This document shows positions 32,701 to 41,920 of a stretch of DNA of 64,000 nt, piece by piece. The translations under genes and the position numbers were made by a program. The notes beneath the pieces were generated by a model that was given only the letters and a program-made list of their open reading frames with translations, did not search any database and was not told the origin of the DNA. Position 1 is the stretch's first letter. Every line of letters starts with the position of its first letter. Source of the DNA: SB25 sp029560875 (GTDB lineage: Bacteria; Bacteroidota; Bacteroidia; Bacteroidales; Tenuifilaceae). The DNA lies in assembly GCA_035388225.1 (NCBI GenBank), contig DAOOPM010000009.1:56957-120956 (forward strand), written 5' to 3'.

Positions 32701-34089
32701 TTAAATGTGAATAGCCTCGCCATAAGCAGCAGCAGCAGCTTCCATAACAGCTTCGCTCATGGTTGGGTGTGGGTGAATGCTCTTGATTAGTTCGTGACCA
32801 GTCGTTTCCAGATGACGTGCAACAACAAGTTCAGCAATCATTTCGGTTACGTTACCGCCAATCATATGGGCACCAAGCAACTCACCATACTTAGCGTCGA
32901 AAATAAGTTTTACAAATCCGTCGCGCATACCTGCGGCAGTTGCTTTACCCGATGCGGTGAATGGGAATTTACCCACCTTAATTTCGTAACCAGCATCCTT
33001 AGCAGCCTTCTCGGACATACCAACTGACGAAACCTCTGGCATTGTGTAGGTACAGCCAGGAATGTTTTTGTAATCAACAGGGTGTGGGTTTTGTCCTGCA
33101 ATTTTCTCCACGCAAACAATCCCCTCTGCCGACGCAACGTGTGCTAATGCAGGGCCTTGAACAATATCGCCAATGGCGTAAACACCATCAACGTTAGTAC
33201 GGAAGAATTCGTCAACCTTTACTCTGCCTTTCTCTACAACAATACCTAACTCTTCAAGTCCAATATTTTCTATATTTGGAGTAATCCCTACAGCAGATAG
33301 AACTATTTCTGCTTCAACAATTTCAACTCCTTTTTTAGTCTGAATGCTTACTTTGCATAGCTCGCCCGATGTATCAACAGATTCTACCGATGCCTCGGTT
33401 TTAACAGTTATGCCTGCCTTTTTGAATGCACGCTCAAGTGTTTTGCTTACTTCCTCATCCTCAAGCGGAACAATGTTTGGCAAGTATTCAACTAAAGTAA
33501 CCTTTGTTCCAATAGCATTGTAGAAATAGGCAAACTCGCTACCAATTGCACCAGAACCAACAACAACCATCGACGCGGGTTGCTTTGGAAGTGTAAGCGC
33601 TTGGCGGTAGCCAATTACTTTAACACCATCCTGCTTAAGGCTTGGTAACTCGCGTGAGCGAGCACCTGTAGCAAGTATAATGTGCGATGCGCTATACTCA
33701 GCGGTTGTTCCATCGGTTCCAGTAACAGTTACTGTATGGTTGTCCTTTAATTTCCCAAAACCATTAATTACAGTGATGTTATTTTTCTTGAAAAGGAACT
33801 GAATGCCCTTGCTCATGGCATCGGCAACACCACGGCTACGGGTAATCATCTTCTCGAAATCAGGTTTTACATCGGCAGCAACCACACCGTAATCGGCGGC
33901 ATGCGATGCATACTCAAAAACTTGAGCGCTTTTTAGAAGTGCCTTTGTAGGTATACAGCCCCAATTAAGGCATATTCCTCCAAGGTTTTCTTTTTCCACA
34001 ACTGCCACTTTCATTCCGAGTTGGCTTGCTCTAATAGCGGCCACATAACCACCAGGGCCACTTCCAATAACTATAAGGTCGAAGTTCAT
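32701..34089 (-). CDS. lpdA: Dihydrolipoyl dehydrogenase
   Basis: FAD-dependent E3 component of 2-oxoacid dehydrogenase or glycine cleavage complexes; 462 residues from the ATG at 34089. Motifs: LIVIGSGPGGYVAAIRA (FAD), redox disulfide GGICLNWGCIP (Cys40 and Cys45), VVVGSGAIGSEFA (NAD), YAIGDIVQGPALAHVA, and the C-terminal active-site HPHPTMSEAV. An upstream start at 34134 would prepend 15 non-family residues and is rejected. No E1 or E2 gene is adjacent, so its complex cannot be told from context. Confidence 0.96.
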   Translation of the reverse strand: MNFDLIVIGSGPGGYVAAIRASQLGMKVAVVEKENLGGICLNWGCIPTKALLKSAQVFEYASHAADYGVVAADVKPDFEKMITRSRGVADAMSKGIQFLFKKNNITVINGFGKLKDNHTVTVTGTDGTTAEYSASHIILATGARSRELPSLKQDGVKVIGYRQALTLPKQPASMVVVGSGAIGSEFAYFYNAIGTKVTLVEYLPNIVPLEDEEVSKTLERAFKKAGITVKTEASVESVDTSGELCKVSIQTKKGVEIVEAEIVLSAVGITPNIENIGLEELGIVVEKGRVKVDEFFRTNVDGVYAIGDIVQGPALAHVASAEGIVCVEKIAGQNPHPVDYKNIPGCTYTMPEVSSVGMSEKAAKDAGYEIKVGKFPFTASGKATAAGMRDGFVKLIFDAKYGELLGAHMIGGNVTEMIAELVVARHLETTGHELIKSIHPHPTMSEAVMEAAAAAYGEAIHI

Positions 34090-34152
34090 TTTATTATATT
34101 TTTTCAAAAATAGTATAACAATGCTGTATGCCAAAATGTTGATATATAAAAT

Positions 34153-34176
34153 AAAAAAGCCACCGATAGTGGTGGC
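34153..34176 (-). terminator. Terminator after the beta-barrel gene
   Basis: Leftward stem gccacc (34171-34176 complement) with gguggc (34159-34164 complement), 6-base loop, followed by TTTTTT. It lies 8 bases beyond the stop of the gene at 34184. Confidence 0.8.
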
Positions 34177-34183
34177 AATAATA

Positions 34184-34705
34184 TTATAACCAGAAGTGAT
34201 AACCCACGCTTATTCCAATAGGTAGAGGCTCGGATTTAAGTTCGATACTTGGATTATCTTTAATAGCATCCATATCGTCATGATAGTCTTTTGAACGAAT
34301 GGGAACAAGGAGTTCAATATTCCAGTAACCTTTTCTTTGGGGTCTGAATTCAAATCCTACGCCAAAAGTTGGACCGTAGTATGTTTCTTCGAAACTCCAA
34401 GCACCGCTTATTTTAATCACACCATTGTATCCGTACATAGCACTAATGGTTGGGCATATTCTTTTATCGGGCAAAATTCTATAGGTACCACCAACATTAT
34501 ATCCTAAACCCAAGAGGTTATAACCAAAGCCCCCAAACAGTGCAAAATTCTTGGTGGGAACAAAGGTAAATCGTCCACCAAATCCGCCATAATCCAAACC
34601 CATGCCTAAGCCAAGATTAACCTTTGAAGGCGTACTGTTCTCCTGAGCAATAGAAATTGCAGACAGAAAACTTACAACTACAACAATTAGATAAAACTTT
34701 TTCAT
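34184..34705 (-). CDS. Small outer-membrane beta-barrel protein
   Basis: A 173-residue exported protein of unknown role. A signal peptide (about 1-20, ending SAISIAQ) precedes a mature part of alternating glycine- and aromatic-rich strands (VNLGLGMGLDYGGFGGRFTF, FALFGGFGYNLLGLGYNVGG) and a C-terminal VGYHFWL typical of outer-membrane barrels. It resembles the eight-strand outer membrane protein beta-barrel domain proteins of Bacteroidota. It has its own terminator and is separated by 48 bases from the ROK gene, so it may be monocistronic. Confidence 0.72.
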   Translation of the reverse strand: MKKFYLIVVVVSFLSAISIAQENSTPSKVNLGLGMGLDYGGFGGRFTFVPTKNFALFGGFGYNLLGLGYNVGGTYRILPDKRICPTISAMYGYNGVIKISGAWSFEETYYGPTFGVGFEFRPQRKGYWNIELLVPIRSKDYHDDMDAIKDNPSIELKSEPLPIGISVGYHFWL

Positions 34706-34753
34706 CGACTTATTTTTTAAAGGACATTCAATTTACGAATTCTTTTCAATAAA

Positions 34754-35707
34754 TCAGAGTTCTTGCCAAATTAACGCAGCGGCACCAAGTACTGCAGCAT
34801 TCTTATCCTGCAGGCCAGATGTCAACAATTTTACCTTACCTCTAAATACGGGGAACATATACTCCTCCATGTGTCGGCGGGTTGGGTCAAAAAGGAGCTC
34901 GCCTGCGTTAGCCAAACCACCAAAAAAGAATATGGCCTCTGGATTCAAAATAGCCACTAAATCGGCTAGGCGAGTACCAAGGATTAAACCAGTGTATTCA
35001 AATGCTGCTCGAGCAAGAGGGTCGCCTGTTTTAGCGGCCTCAGTGACCATTTTTGCCGATAACTTCTCAAAGGTAATATTGCGGAGTACGCTGGGTTGGT
35101 TAATATCAGCAAGCATCTTAAATGCTGTTCTGCGGATTCCTGTTGCCGATGCGTAGGTTTCCAAGCAACCACGCTTTCCGCATCCACACTGGCGACCGTC
35201 GATTTTTGCAACAACATGGCCAAACTCTCCCGCAAAACCATCGTGTCCAACAACTAGTTTGCCGTCAATAACAATACCACTGCCTAAACCTGTGCCAAGT
35301 GTAATAACCACAAAGTTCTTCATCTCCTTTGCTGCGCCAAAAAGCATTTCGCCAAGAGCTGCAGCATTTGCATCGTTTGTAACAACGGATGGCACACCAG
35401 TATTAAGGGTTATTTCTTTACATATTGGAAGAATACCTTTCCAATCGAGGTTAGGGGCATCAACAATTGCTCCTAAATTATATGAGCCATTTGGAGCACC
35501 TATACCTACTCCTTTGAGGGTATATTCATGCTCAAGTTCAGTAAGCAATCGTTCAATTTCTGTCGAGATATTTTTAATGTAACCATCAAACGTAGTTTGA
35601 CACTTTGTAGGAATGGTGTGTTCGCTAAGAATTTGACCCGACTTAGTTACAATTCCAATAACAGTATTTGTTCCTCCAATATCTATTCCTGCTACAACTT
35701 CTTGCAT
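34754..35707 (-). CDS. ROK family sugar kinase (glucokinase-like)
   Basis: A 317-residue ROK protein. VAGIDIGGTNTVIGIV is the ATP phosphate loop, NDANAAALGEM contains the catalytic aspartate, GTGLGSGIV follows, and GHVVAKIDGRQCGCGKRGCLE carries the ROK zinc motif (CxCGxxGCxE) preceded by the GH histidine. There is no N-terminal DNA-binding domain, so it is a kinase and not a repressor. Glucose is the likely substrate (glucokinase), but ROK members also take N-acetylmannosamine or fructose. I chose the ATG at 35707; the frame extends to a TTG at 35737 touching the upstream stop. Confidence 0.88.
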   Translation of the reverse strand: MQEVVAGIDIGGTNTVIGIVTKSGQILSEHTIPTKCQTTFDGYIKNISTEIERLLTELEHEYTLKGVGIGAPNGSYNLGAIVDAPNLDWKGILPICKEITLNTGVPSVVTNDANAAALGEMLFGAAKEMKNFVVITLGTGLGSGIVIDGKLVVGHDGFAGEFGHVVAKIDGRQCGCGKRGCLETYASATGIRRTAFKMLADINQPSVLRNITFEKLSAKMVTEAAKTGDPLARAAFEYTGLILGTRLADLVAILNPEAIFFFGGLANAGELLFDPTRRHMEEYMFPVFRGKVKLLTSGLQDKNAAVLGAAALIWQEL

Positions 35708-35737
35708 ATTAATATGTGTTGCTTCTTGTTCTAACAA

Positions 35738-35965
35738 CTATTTTACTTCTTCATAATCAACATAATCGCCCTCATTTCTGTCTATTATCTTTTTCTTTGA
35801 GGGTTGATTTGTATTAGAATTGCTATTTTGGTAATGGTTTGCAGCATTCTCGTTTACCCGTTTAAAAACCCTTTTTAACCAAAACTTAAGTAATAATCTT
35901 GAGATGAAGCCAAGAATAAACAATGCTAGGAAAAAATAGAACAAAAATTTTAAAAATGCTATCAT
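35738..35965 (-). CDS. DUF4834 small membrane protein
   Basis: A 75-residue protein of the Bacteroidota-specific DUF4834 family. There is one N-terminal transmembrane helix (about 3-27, rich in Phe and Leu), then a basic stretch (KFWLKRVFKRVNE), a polar Asn/Ser linker, and the conserved acidic tail EGDYVDYEEVK. Function unknown. It is the first gene of the leftward ROK unit, 30 bases upstream of the ROK start. Confidence 0.8.
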   Translation of the reverse strand: MIAFLKFLFYFFLALFILGFISRLLLKFWLKRVFKRVNENAANHYQNSNSNTNQPSKKKIIDRNEGDYVDYEEVK

Positions 35966-36179
35966 AAATTTAATATAAATCTTCGTTTTTTTTGAGCAAC
36001 AAAGATAGCTATTAATTGAATTTCAAACTGAAAATATATGCATTGTTCATACATCTCTTTTTATAGGACTCAACCATAAATATAGGACAGGGTTTGATTT
36101 AAACTCGCAATAAATTTTCATGCTATTTTGTAATATATCGTAAACTTTTGTTATTTTGCTTGTTAGAATCCGAACGATT

Positions 36180-38729
36180 ATGCTACAAAAAGTTAGGTCA
36201 TTATTGGGTATCATCCCTTTACTTCTACTTCCCTTAATTGGTTTTTCGCAGACTACCGAAAAGGATAGCTTGGTGGGACTTCTCTCAAACACTAAAAATG
36301 AGGAGAAACTGAAGATTCTATTTCAGCTTTCCGACTTGACATCCGATTCTGAGGAGGGTGTTAAATATGCTAACGATGCTATTAGCCTGGCAAAAAAAAT
36401 CAACGAAAATGCTTTAGCAGATGCTTATGATAATCTTGGTTTGGTATACTACAACCAAATGCAGGATGTTATGGCGCTCGATTATTTCAAGAAATCATTA
36501 GAAATAAGTCAGAAATCTAAATACAATCAGGGTACGCTCAAAGCTTTAAATAGAATTGCTCAGATATACTACTATATAGACTCATTGAAAGAGTCTGAGA
36601 AGTTTTCGCGACAACTACTCGAAAAATCTATTGAGCTTGATAGCACAAAATACCAAGCAAATGCACTTTTTCAGTTAGGAATGCTCCAGAAGGAAATCAA
36701 TAAGGTTGACTCCGCTTTGTTCTATATGAATAGTGCGTTGGATATTTTCTTGAAAATTAACAGTAAAGAGGATGTTGCTAGCGTGTACAATCAAATTGGC
36801 CAGCTGTACTACCAAATAGCCGACTACAAAAAATCTATCGAATATTATACCAAGGAGATTCAGATTAAGGAGTCGCTTAATTATCCTAAAGGTTTAGCCA
36901 TAGCGTACTATAATTTTGGCAATACATTTACAAGTATCGGGAACTATCAGCAAGCGTTGGAGCAATACCAACGTGCGTTAAAAATATTTGAGGAGATACA
37001 GTTCTCCGAGGGTATTGCCAATGCTTGTAATGGTATAGGAATGGTTTACGAAAACCTCTCGCAAAGCGATTTGGCCACAAAGGAAAACGAGACAAACTAC
37101 AATAAGTCACTCGACTACTATCAAAGGGCTTTAGCATTGTTCAAGCAAATGGGTTTGCGCGATGCCGAGGGGCGCTCTACCCAAAACATCGCCAATGTTT
37201 ATTCAAGACTCGCTACCAATAAGTTTGTGGAGCAATTTGGTGAACAATGGGAGGATTCACTCTATAAAATTAAGCAGCGCGATATTTTAAGCACATTTTC
37301 TAATTCGTTGGAGTACTACAATCAGGCAATAAAAATACTGACAGAAACTAATAACGAGGCTGAAATTGCAAAGGTAAATATCAACCTAGGAAGTACCTAC
37401 AGTTGGGCTCGCGATTGGGTTAAGGCCGATTCCTACATTAGTAAAGGCTTGCAACTGGCCAGAAAGAATAATCTACAGTATGAAATTACTGCCGCACTTT
37501 ATGCCTTGGGAGAGAGCCAGTTCCGTCAGCGTAACCTTGCTTCGGCTGAGGCAAATTTTATTGAATGCGCCAAACTCTCGTCAGAGCTTGGACTAAAAGC
37601 GACATTAAGATTTAGTTACCAGAAATTATCGGAACTTTACGAACAGAAGGATAATACTGCTACAGCTTTCTTCTATTACAAAATGGCCACTAAAATTAAG
37701 GACGAATTATTCTCTGAAAAAAGCCAGAAGATAATCACCGAAATGCAGACCAAGTATGAAACCGAGAAGAAGGAGCAGGAAAATAAGTTATTAAAGAACG
37801 AGGCGGAGCTTCAGGAGTCCATTATTCAGCGCCAAAAGTTAATGATTATTGGCGCCATTGTTGGAGCAATCCTTATTCTGATGGTTGCATTGCTTATGTT
37901 TAAGATGTTCCGCGATAAGCAGAAAGCCAATCAAATTCTTGAGGAAAAGAACGAGCTCATTACCAAACAAAAGCAGGAGATTACCGATAGCATTAAGTAT
38001 GCAAGCAGAATTCAGAATGCAGTGCTGCCTTCAACGGCTTTAATTAGCAGTTCTATTCCGGAGCATTTTGTTCTATTTATGCCACGCGACATTGTTAGTG
38101 GCGACTTTTACTGGATGACCAAGAAAAACGAAAAGATTGTTCTTGTTGCAGCTGACTGTACTGGTCACGGGGTTCCTGGTGCATTTATGAGCATGCTAGG
38201 AGTTTCATTCTTGTATGAGATTGTTAATAAGGAGAATATACTTCAACCTTCTGAAATTCTTAACCGTTTGCGAAACCATATAAAAACTACGCTTTGCCAA
38301 ACTGGTAAGTTCGATGAGCAGAAAGACGGTATGGATATTTCACTTTCGGTTATCGACAAGGATGAGATGAAGTTAGAATGGGCAGGAGCGTATAATCCTC
38401 TTTACCAGATTCGTAACGGTGAACTCATAGAATTTAAGGCCGATAAGATGCCAGTAGCCGTTCACCTTAACGACCACATGTCGTTTACAAACCACGAGGT
38501 TCAAATTCAAGCAGGCGATTCATTCTATATGTTTTCCGATGGCTATGCCGACCAGTTTGGAGGAAGCGATGCTCGTAAATTTATGTCCAAAAAATTCAAG
38601 GAGCTTCTTGTGACCATATACGATAAGCCAATGGACGATCAAAAGAATATTTTACAATCGGCCCACTTCGATTGGAAGGGCGAACACGAGCAGGTTGATG
38701 ATATTCTGGTAGTGGGCTTTAGAATTTAG
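36180..38729 (+). CDS. TPR-containing SpoIIE/PP2C-type phosphatase
   Basis: An 849-residue sensor phosphatase. A signal peptide (MLQKVRSLLGIIPLLLLPLI) is followed by about ten tetratricopeptide repeats (roughly residues 30-515; for example YYNLGNTF- and NACNGIGMVYENL-type units), one transmembrane helix near 553-575 (IIGAIVGAILILMVALLMF), a short coiled coil, and a cytoplasmic SpoIIE domain (about 610-849) with SGDFYWMTKK, AADCTGHGVPGAFMSMLG and FSDGYADQFGG holding metal-binding aspartates. It would sense outside and dephosphorylate a serine-phosphorylated partner, classically an anti-sigma-factor antagonist. The start at 36180 gives the signal peptide; the frame also extends to a TTG at 36156. 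Confidence 0.9.
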   Translation: MLQKVRSLLGIIPLLLLPLIGFSQTTEKDSLVGLLSNTKNEEKLKILFQLSDLTSDSEEGVKYANDAISLAKKINENALADAYDNLGLVYYNQMQDVMALDYFKKSLEISQKSKYNQGTLKALNRIAQIYYYIDSLKESEKFSRQLLEKSIELDSTKYQANALFQLGMLQKEINKVDSALFYMNSALDIFLKINSKEDVASVYNQIGQLYYQIADYKKSIEYYTKEIQIKESLNYPKGLAIAYYNFGNTFTSIGNYQQALEQYQRALKIFEEIQFSEGIANACNGIGMVYENLSQSDLATKENETNYNKSLDYYQRALALFKQMGLRDAEGRSTQNIANVYSRLATNKFVEQFGEQWEDSLYKIKQRDILSTFSNSLEYYNQAIKILTETNNEAEIAKVNINLGSTYSWARDWVKADSYISKGLQLARKNNLQYEITAALYALGESQFRQRNLASAEANFIECAKLSSELGLKATLRFSYQKLSELYEQKDNTATAFFYYKMATKIKDELFSEKSQKIITEMQTKYETEKKEQENKLLKNEAELQESIIQRQKLMIIGAIVGAILILMVALLMFKMFRDKQKANQILEEKNELITKQKQEITDSIKYASRIQNAVLPSTALISSSIPEHFVLFMPRDIVSGDFYWMTKKNEKIVLVAADCTGHGVPGAFMSMLGVSFLYEIVNKENILQPSEILNRLRNHIKTTLCQTGKFDEQKDGMDISLSVIDKDEMKLEWAGAYNPLYQIRNGELIEFKADKMPVAVHLNDHMSFTNHEVQIQAGDSFYMFSDGYADQFGGSDARKFMSKKFKELLVTIYDKPMDDQKNILQSAHFDWKGEHEQVDDILVVGFRI

Positions 38730-39993
38730 TACCCCAAGCCTCTAGGTCTTTTTCTCGGTATAATTCTAACAATTTTTCTGTTGATTGGCAATTGGAAAGG
38801 TCTAATCCAATTAGTTTTCCAAGTTTTATTGCCTCGTTTTCCACAGGCTCTCTTTTGTAAAAATATTCGTTGGCATAGTTTAGGTATTTGAGCAGTAAAA
38901 ATGCATCGAACCACAGGAAAAATCTTTTACGGAACGATTTTAGATTTGCAGTGTTTTCCTTAACTTTTTGTATGGTCAATACAGCATCATTTTCAAGTAG
39001 AAATTTTGAAATTGGTTCAGGAAGATTCTTTATGAAAACTTGCACGGCTTTATGATCCTGTTCCCAGAGTGAATCTATCTCCGCAAAGAAGGGCATCAAA
39101 TCAAGAAACGATTGGAGGTTATAGGTTTTTATTCCGCTATCAATATCCTCTAAATACTTCAGCATTGCTCGTCCTGTTCCAAACGGAACACGGGTTGATG
39201 AACGCGGGGAGGGGATGATTTTGGTTGTATTCAACTCCCTAAAATTTCCGTGAGGAATAATTTTTTGTAGAAAGTAAAAGTCCTCCCCCGCCTTATGCCT
39301 GTTCATGCCACCAAATTTTACATAAGTATTGGCGGAGCAGGCCATTGATGAGCCTATTGTGTGGTAAGAGAATGGGAATCCAATATGCCTCGAGGCTTGG
39401 TTGTAGCAACGTAGATGCAGTTCATAACCCGCAATGCCTTTATAAATTTCAGCGGGGTATTCTGTTCCAGAAGTTGGATGTTCATATCGAATTGAGCAAG
39501 CAGTAGTATCTGGATTTTGTATCCACAGTTGTTCTAGTTCTTCGAGGTAATTATCGGCACAAGTTGCATCGGCATCAAAGCAGGCAATAATTCCATTTGG
39601 ATTTCCAATGCTAAATAACCTAAACGCAGCCTCATCCATTCCAATTTGGCGGGCTAAGCCAACGCCAGCGTGTTTATTCTGTAGTTCAAAGGCTTCAATG
39701 GTGTAGAAGTTTAGCTTACTATTCCCATACTTAAAGTTAAAGTCTTCAACAAGTTGGGCTGATTTTTGGGATTGCTCAATAATTTCAACCGAAGAATTTT
39801 CTGGATGGTTTACTACTACAATTACCTCTGCTGCACCAATGTGATTTTTACAATTTGCTAACGATAGAAGTGATTTATCGAGTGAACTTTCGTTGAATGA
39901 GGGTATAACAACACATACCGAAAGACTCTCGGAAGGGTTTTCTGAGATTTTTGGTTTGAAGTTTTTCTTGATAAAGTAATCTGGTATTATCAT
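38719..39993 (-). CDS. Glycosyltransferase family 2
   Basis: A GT-A fold, family 2 enzyme of 424 residues. SVCVVIPSFNESSLDKSL opens the domain, AEVIVVVNHPEN follows, and IACFDADATCADNYLEELE contains the DAD metal/donor motif. RHIGFPFSYHTIGSSMACSA and KAGEDFYFLQK match the acceptor-side ED motif. No transmembrane helix is visible. Its 3' end overlaps that of the convergent SpoIIE gene by 11 bases. The ATG at 39993 is chosen because an upstream start at 40047 would lie in the terminator of the next gene. Confidence 0.82.
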   Translation of the reverse strand: MIIPDYFIKKNFKPKISENPSESLSVCVVIPSFNESSLDKSLLSLANCKNHIGAAEVIVVVNHPENSSVEIIEQSQKSAQLVEDFNFKYGNSKLNFYTIEAFELQNKHAGVGLARQIGMDEAAFRLFSIGNPNGIIACFDADATCADNYLEELEQLWIQNPDTTACSIRYEHPTSGTEYPAEIYKGIAGYELHLRCYNQASRHIGFPFSYHTIGSSMACSANTYVKFGGMNRHKAGEDFYFLQKIIPHGNFRELNTTKIIPSPRSSTRVPFGTGRAMLKYLEDIDSGIKTYNLQSFLDLMPFFAEIDSLWEQDHKAVQVFIKNLPEPISKFLLENDAVLTIQKVKENTANLKSFRKRFFLWFDAFLLLKYLNYANEYFYKREPVENEAIKLGKLIGLDLSNCQSTEKLLELYREKDLEAWGTKF

Positions 39994-40014
39994 TGCAAAA
40001 AAGTACACTTTAAC

Positions 40015-40061
40015 AAAAAAGCGAAACCCTTCCAGTTGGATTACCAAAAGAAAGGGTTTCG
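40015..40061 (-). terminator. Terminator after the OmpH-like gene
   Basis: Leftward, cgaaaccctt and aagggtttcg (40052-40061 and 40022-40031) form a 10-base stem with a 20-base loop, followed by CTTTTTTG. It ends 21 bases before the ATG of the glycosyltransferase gene, so that gene likely has its own promoter or depends on read-through. Confidence 0.7.
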
Positions 40062-40089
40062 GGTTGGTTTAGGTTTAGTATAGGCGGGT

Positions 40090-40713
40090 TTATTTATTTT
40101 CTTTTGGACGATTTACTGAGTACTTAGCATTTAATCCCTTAACAACATCGTTTGTAATGTCTAATGCCGGATGTCCATAAAGCATTGGACCCCCAAATGT
40201 GCTGCTAAGAATAATGTGGTATCCCTTATCTTCATTGTACTCTTTTAAAAACTCAGTGATACTATTCTGAATTTTACGAAGCTTTACTTGCTCTTCTTCA
40301 GCTAATTGCATACGCATTTCGTCGCGTAAACGGTAAAGCTCTTGCTCCTTGTTGGCTAAGGTTGTTTGAAGTTGTTGTGCCTCAGAGCGGGTAACTAACC
40401 CTTTTTGAACTTTATCTTGAAAATCCATTGCTTCCTTTTCGAATGTTCTTGATTTTGCGTTTAGTTCGGCCTCAAGTTTGCGACTATTGGCTTCAAGTTC
40501 TTTACGCATATCAAAATACATGTCGTAGCCGTTAAGAACGGTATCAACATTAACCCAAGCAGCAGTAAAATTTGCAGAAAGTTCAGTTGTTGTTTCTGTT
40601 TTTCCATTACTTGTAGCAATAGTTTTCCCAGATTTTGAGGTAAAATGAAGAACAAACAACGCAACCACTGCTAGTGCTAAAACGATGTTGAAAATAAGAG
40701 TAAATTTTTTCAT
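40090..40713 (-). CDS. OmpH/Skp family periplasmic chaperone
   Basis: A 207-residue OmpH/Skp (PF03938) protein, a periplasmic chaperone for outer-membrane proteins. An N-terminal hydrophobic segment (about 5-23) acts as a signal or anchor, followed by a low-complexity linker and then AAWVNVDTVLNGYDMYFDMR, the family's start of the conserved region. A long charged coiled coil (about 65-155) forms the tentacles, and the C-terminal YHIILSSTFGGPMLYGHPALDIT is the usual closing beta element. A leftward terminator follows the gene. Confidence 0.88.
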   Translation of the reverse strand: MKKFTLIFNIVLALAVVALFVLHFTSKSGKTIATSNGKTETTTELSANFTAAWVNVDTVLNGYDMYFDMRKELEANSRKLEAELNAKSRTFEKEAMDFQDKVQKGLVTRSEAQQLQTTLANKEQELYRLRDEMRMQLAEEEQVKLRKIQNSITEFLKEYNEDKGYHIILSSTFGGPMLYGHPALDITNDVVKGLNAKYSVNRPKENK

Positions 40714-40857
40714 TATATGTATTGTTAGAATTATTAACTCAAAGTTGATTAAGTTTAAAAATACTAATAAAAATCAAAGGTTCAAATCAAATATTCGCAA
40801 ATATATATGAAAATACTACACTTTAAACTTTTTTAAGAATTATTTTGAGTTTGATAT

Positions 40858-41238
40858 TTACTCCAGTAATCCTTTATCCCTAAAAAGGAGGAGTATGGAT
40901 GAAAAAGGCACAATAACGTATTTTTCCTTATTGAACTCAACCTCTACTGAACTTTCGTGGAGGTAAACTGCCATATCGCCAATGCTTGCCTGAAGAGGAA
41001 AACACCTTGGGTCGTCCTTTTTTTTCCATGGTTCGTCGGTTTCGGTTACTGTTGGAATTGGGTAACCTGGCCCCACCTTTATTACATACCCGCAGTGAGC
41101 TTTTTGTTTTTCCTGTATGCCAGGCGGAAGTAGTAATCCCGTTTTGGTTCTTTCGTCTGGATTCTTGGGCTTAATCAAAACCCTGTCGCCAACAACAATT
41201 AGACTATCAAAATCTTTAGGGTCAAAAGAAAGTGACAT
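40858..41238 (-). CDS. GroES-family co-chaperonin-like protein
   Basis: A 126-residue Cpn10-fold protein, longer than GroES (about 95). LIVVGDRVLIKPKNPDERTK starts the barrel, TGLLLPPGIQEKQKAHCGYV corresponds to the mobile-loop region, VIKVGPG follows, and EKYVIVPFSSILLLF is the C-terminal strand. An insertion of about 25 residues (YPIPTVTETDEPWKKKDDPR) splits the barrel. The groEL gene is not adjacent, so this is probably the Bacteroidota GroES paralog rather than the main co-chaperonin. Function unproven. Confidence 0.8.
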   Translation of the reverse strand: MSLSFDPKDFDSLIVVGDRVLIKPKNPDERTKTGLLLPPGIQEKQKAHCGYVIKVGPGYPIPTVTETDEPWKKKDDPRCFPLQASIGDMAVYLHESSVEVEFNKEKYVIVPFSSILLLFRDKGLLE

Positions 41239-41361
41239 AGTTTTTGTTTTTTTGTATACGAAAATAGTTGTTTGTCGTCAATTATCATCATTCTATCCTT
41301 TAATTGTTGACCGTATTGTGTTTAAAGTTTAAATTACAACGAATTTCTTATTGAATTTCCC

Positions 41362-41772
41362 ATGGATATTGAAATTTTTTTCGAATCAACATACGCCCAA
41401 TGTTCATATATCCCAGAATATAAAGCCGTAATTGTTGTCTGGAATGGAAAGCAAACCAATCAGGAGTATAAAAAAACTATTTTGGAATGCTTAGAATTTC
41501 AGAAGAATTCCAAAACACAAATCGTTAACTATATTTCCGATATTCGAAAGCAATCCATTGTCGACCCAGAGGCTCGTAAGTGGTTTGAAAATGTTGCCTT
41601 ACCAAAAGCGGTTAGCCAAGGTTTAAAACGAGCTGCTGTTATTTCCGACTCAAGTGCTTTTAGAAAGTACCATTTTGATATGATTTATCAGGTTGTTGGT
41701 ATTTACAAATTACCCATGAAACATTTTGATAATCCTGAAGATGCCTTTAAATGGTTCTGTTCTTTTGATTAA
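41362..41772 (+). CDS. Small protein of unknown function, STAS/SpoIIAA-like
   Basis: A 136-residue cytoplasmic protein. I do not recognise a named family with certainty. The pattern of an initial strand pair (YIPEYKAVIVVWNGKQTNQE), a helix, VNYISDIRKQSIVDPEARKW, and RAAVISDSSAFRKYHFDMIYQ with a last helix EDAFKWFCSF looks like the SpoIIAA/STAS-like proteins common in Bacteroidota. There is no signal peptide. It stands alone between a leftward GroES-like gene and the TetR unit. The ATG at 41362 is the only reasonable start. Confidence 0.6.
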   Translation: MDIEIFFESTYAQCSYIPEYKAVIVVWNGKQTNQEYKKTILECLEFQKNSKTQIVNYISDIRKQSIVDPEARKWFENVALPKAVSQGLKRAAVISDSSAFRKYHFDMIYQVVGIYKLPMKHFDNPEDAFKWFCSFD

Positions 41773-41859
41773 TAGAATTATTTTTTTATCGTAACTCCTT
41801 TCTTTTTTTGTTGAATTCAAATAAAGCAAAGCGATCACATTACTTTTTAGAATTTTAAC

Positions 41860-41880
41860 ACAAATTAGTCGAATAATCTA
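41860..41880 (+). promoter_or_regulatory. Possible TetR operator, upstream copy
   Basis: The 21-base sequence acaaattagtcgaataatct plus a recurs at 41921-41941 with 16 of 21 bases identical. This copy ends just at the -33 region of the candidate promoter. Confidence 0.4.
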
Positions 41881-41910
41881 TTGCCGATTCTAAAAGTGTT
41901 TGTAGTTTTG
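41880..41910 (+). promoter_or_regulatory. Candidate promoter of the efflux operon
   Basis: The -7 element TAGTTTTG (41903-41910) fits TAnnTTTG; ATTG (41880-41883) stands 19 bases upstream at the -33 position with one mismatch to TTTG. It lies between the two 21-base direct repeats and 43 bases before the TetR-family ATG. Confidence 0.5.
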
Positions 41911-41920
41911 GAACGAAAAC

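Noticed and set aside
34090..34134. Upstream start for lpdA
   Set aside because: Adds residues outside the family ahead of the FAD-binding start and runs through likely promoter DNA.
38719..38729. The 11-base convergent overlap of the SpoIIE and glycosyltransferase genes as a frameshift
   Set aside because: Both proteins end with sensible C-termini; short tail-to-tail overlaps are common.
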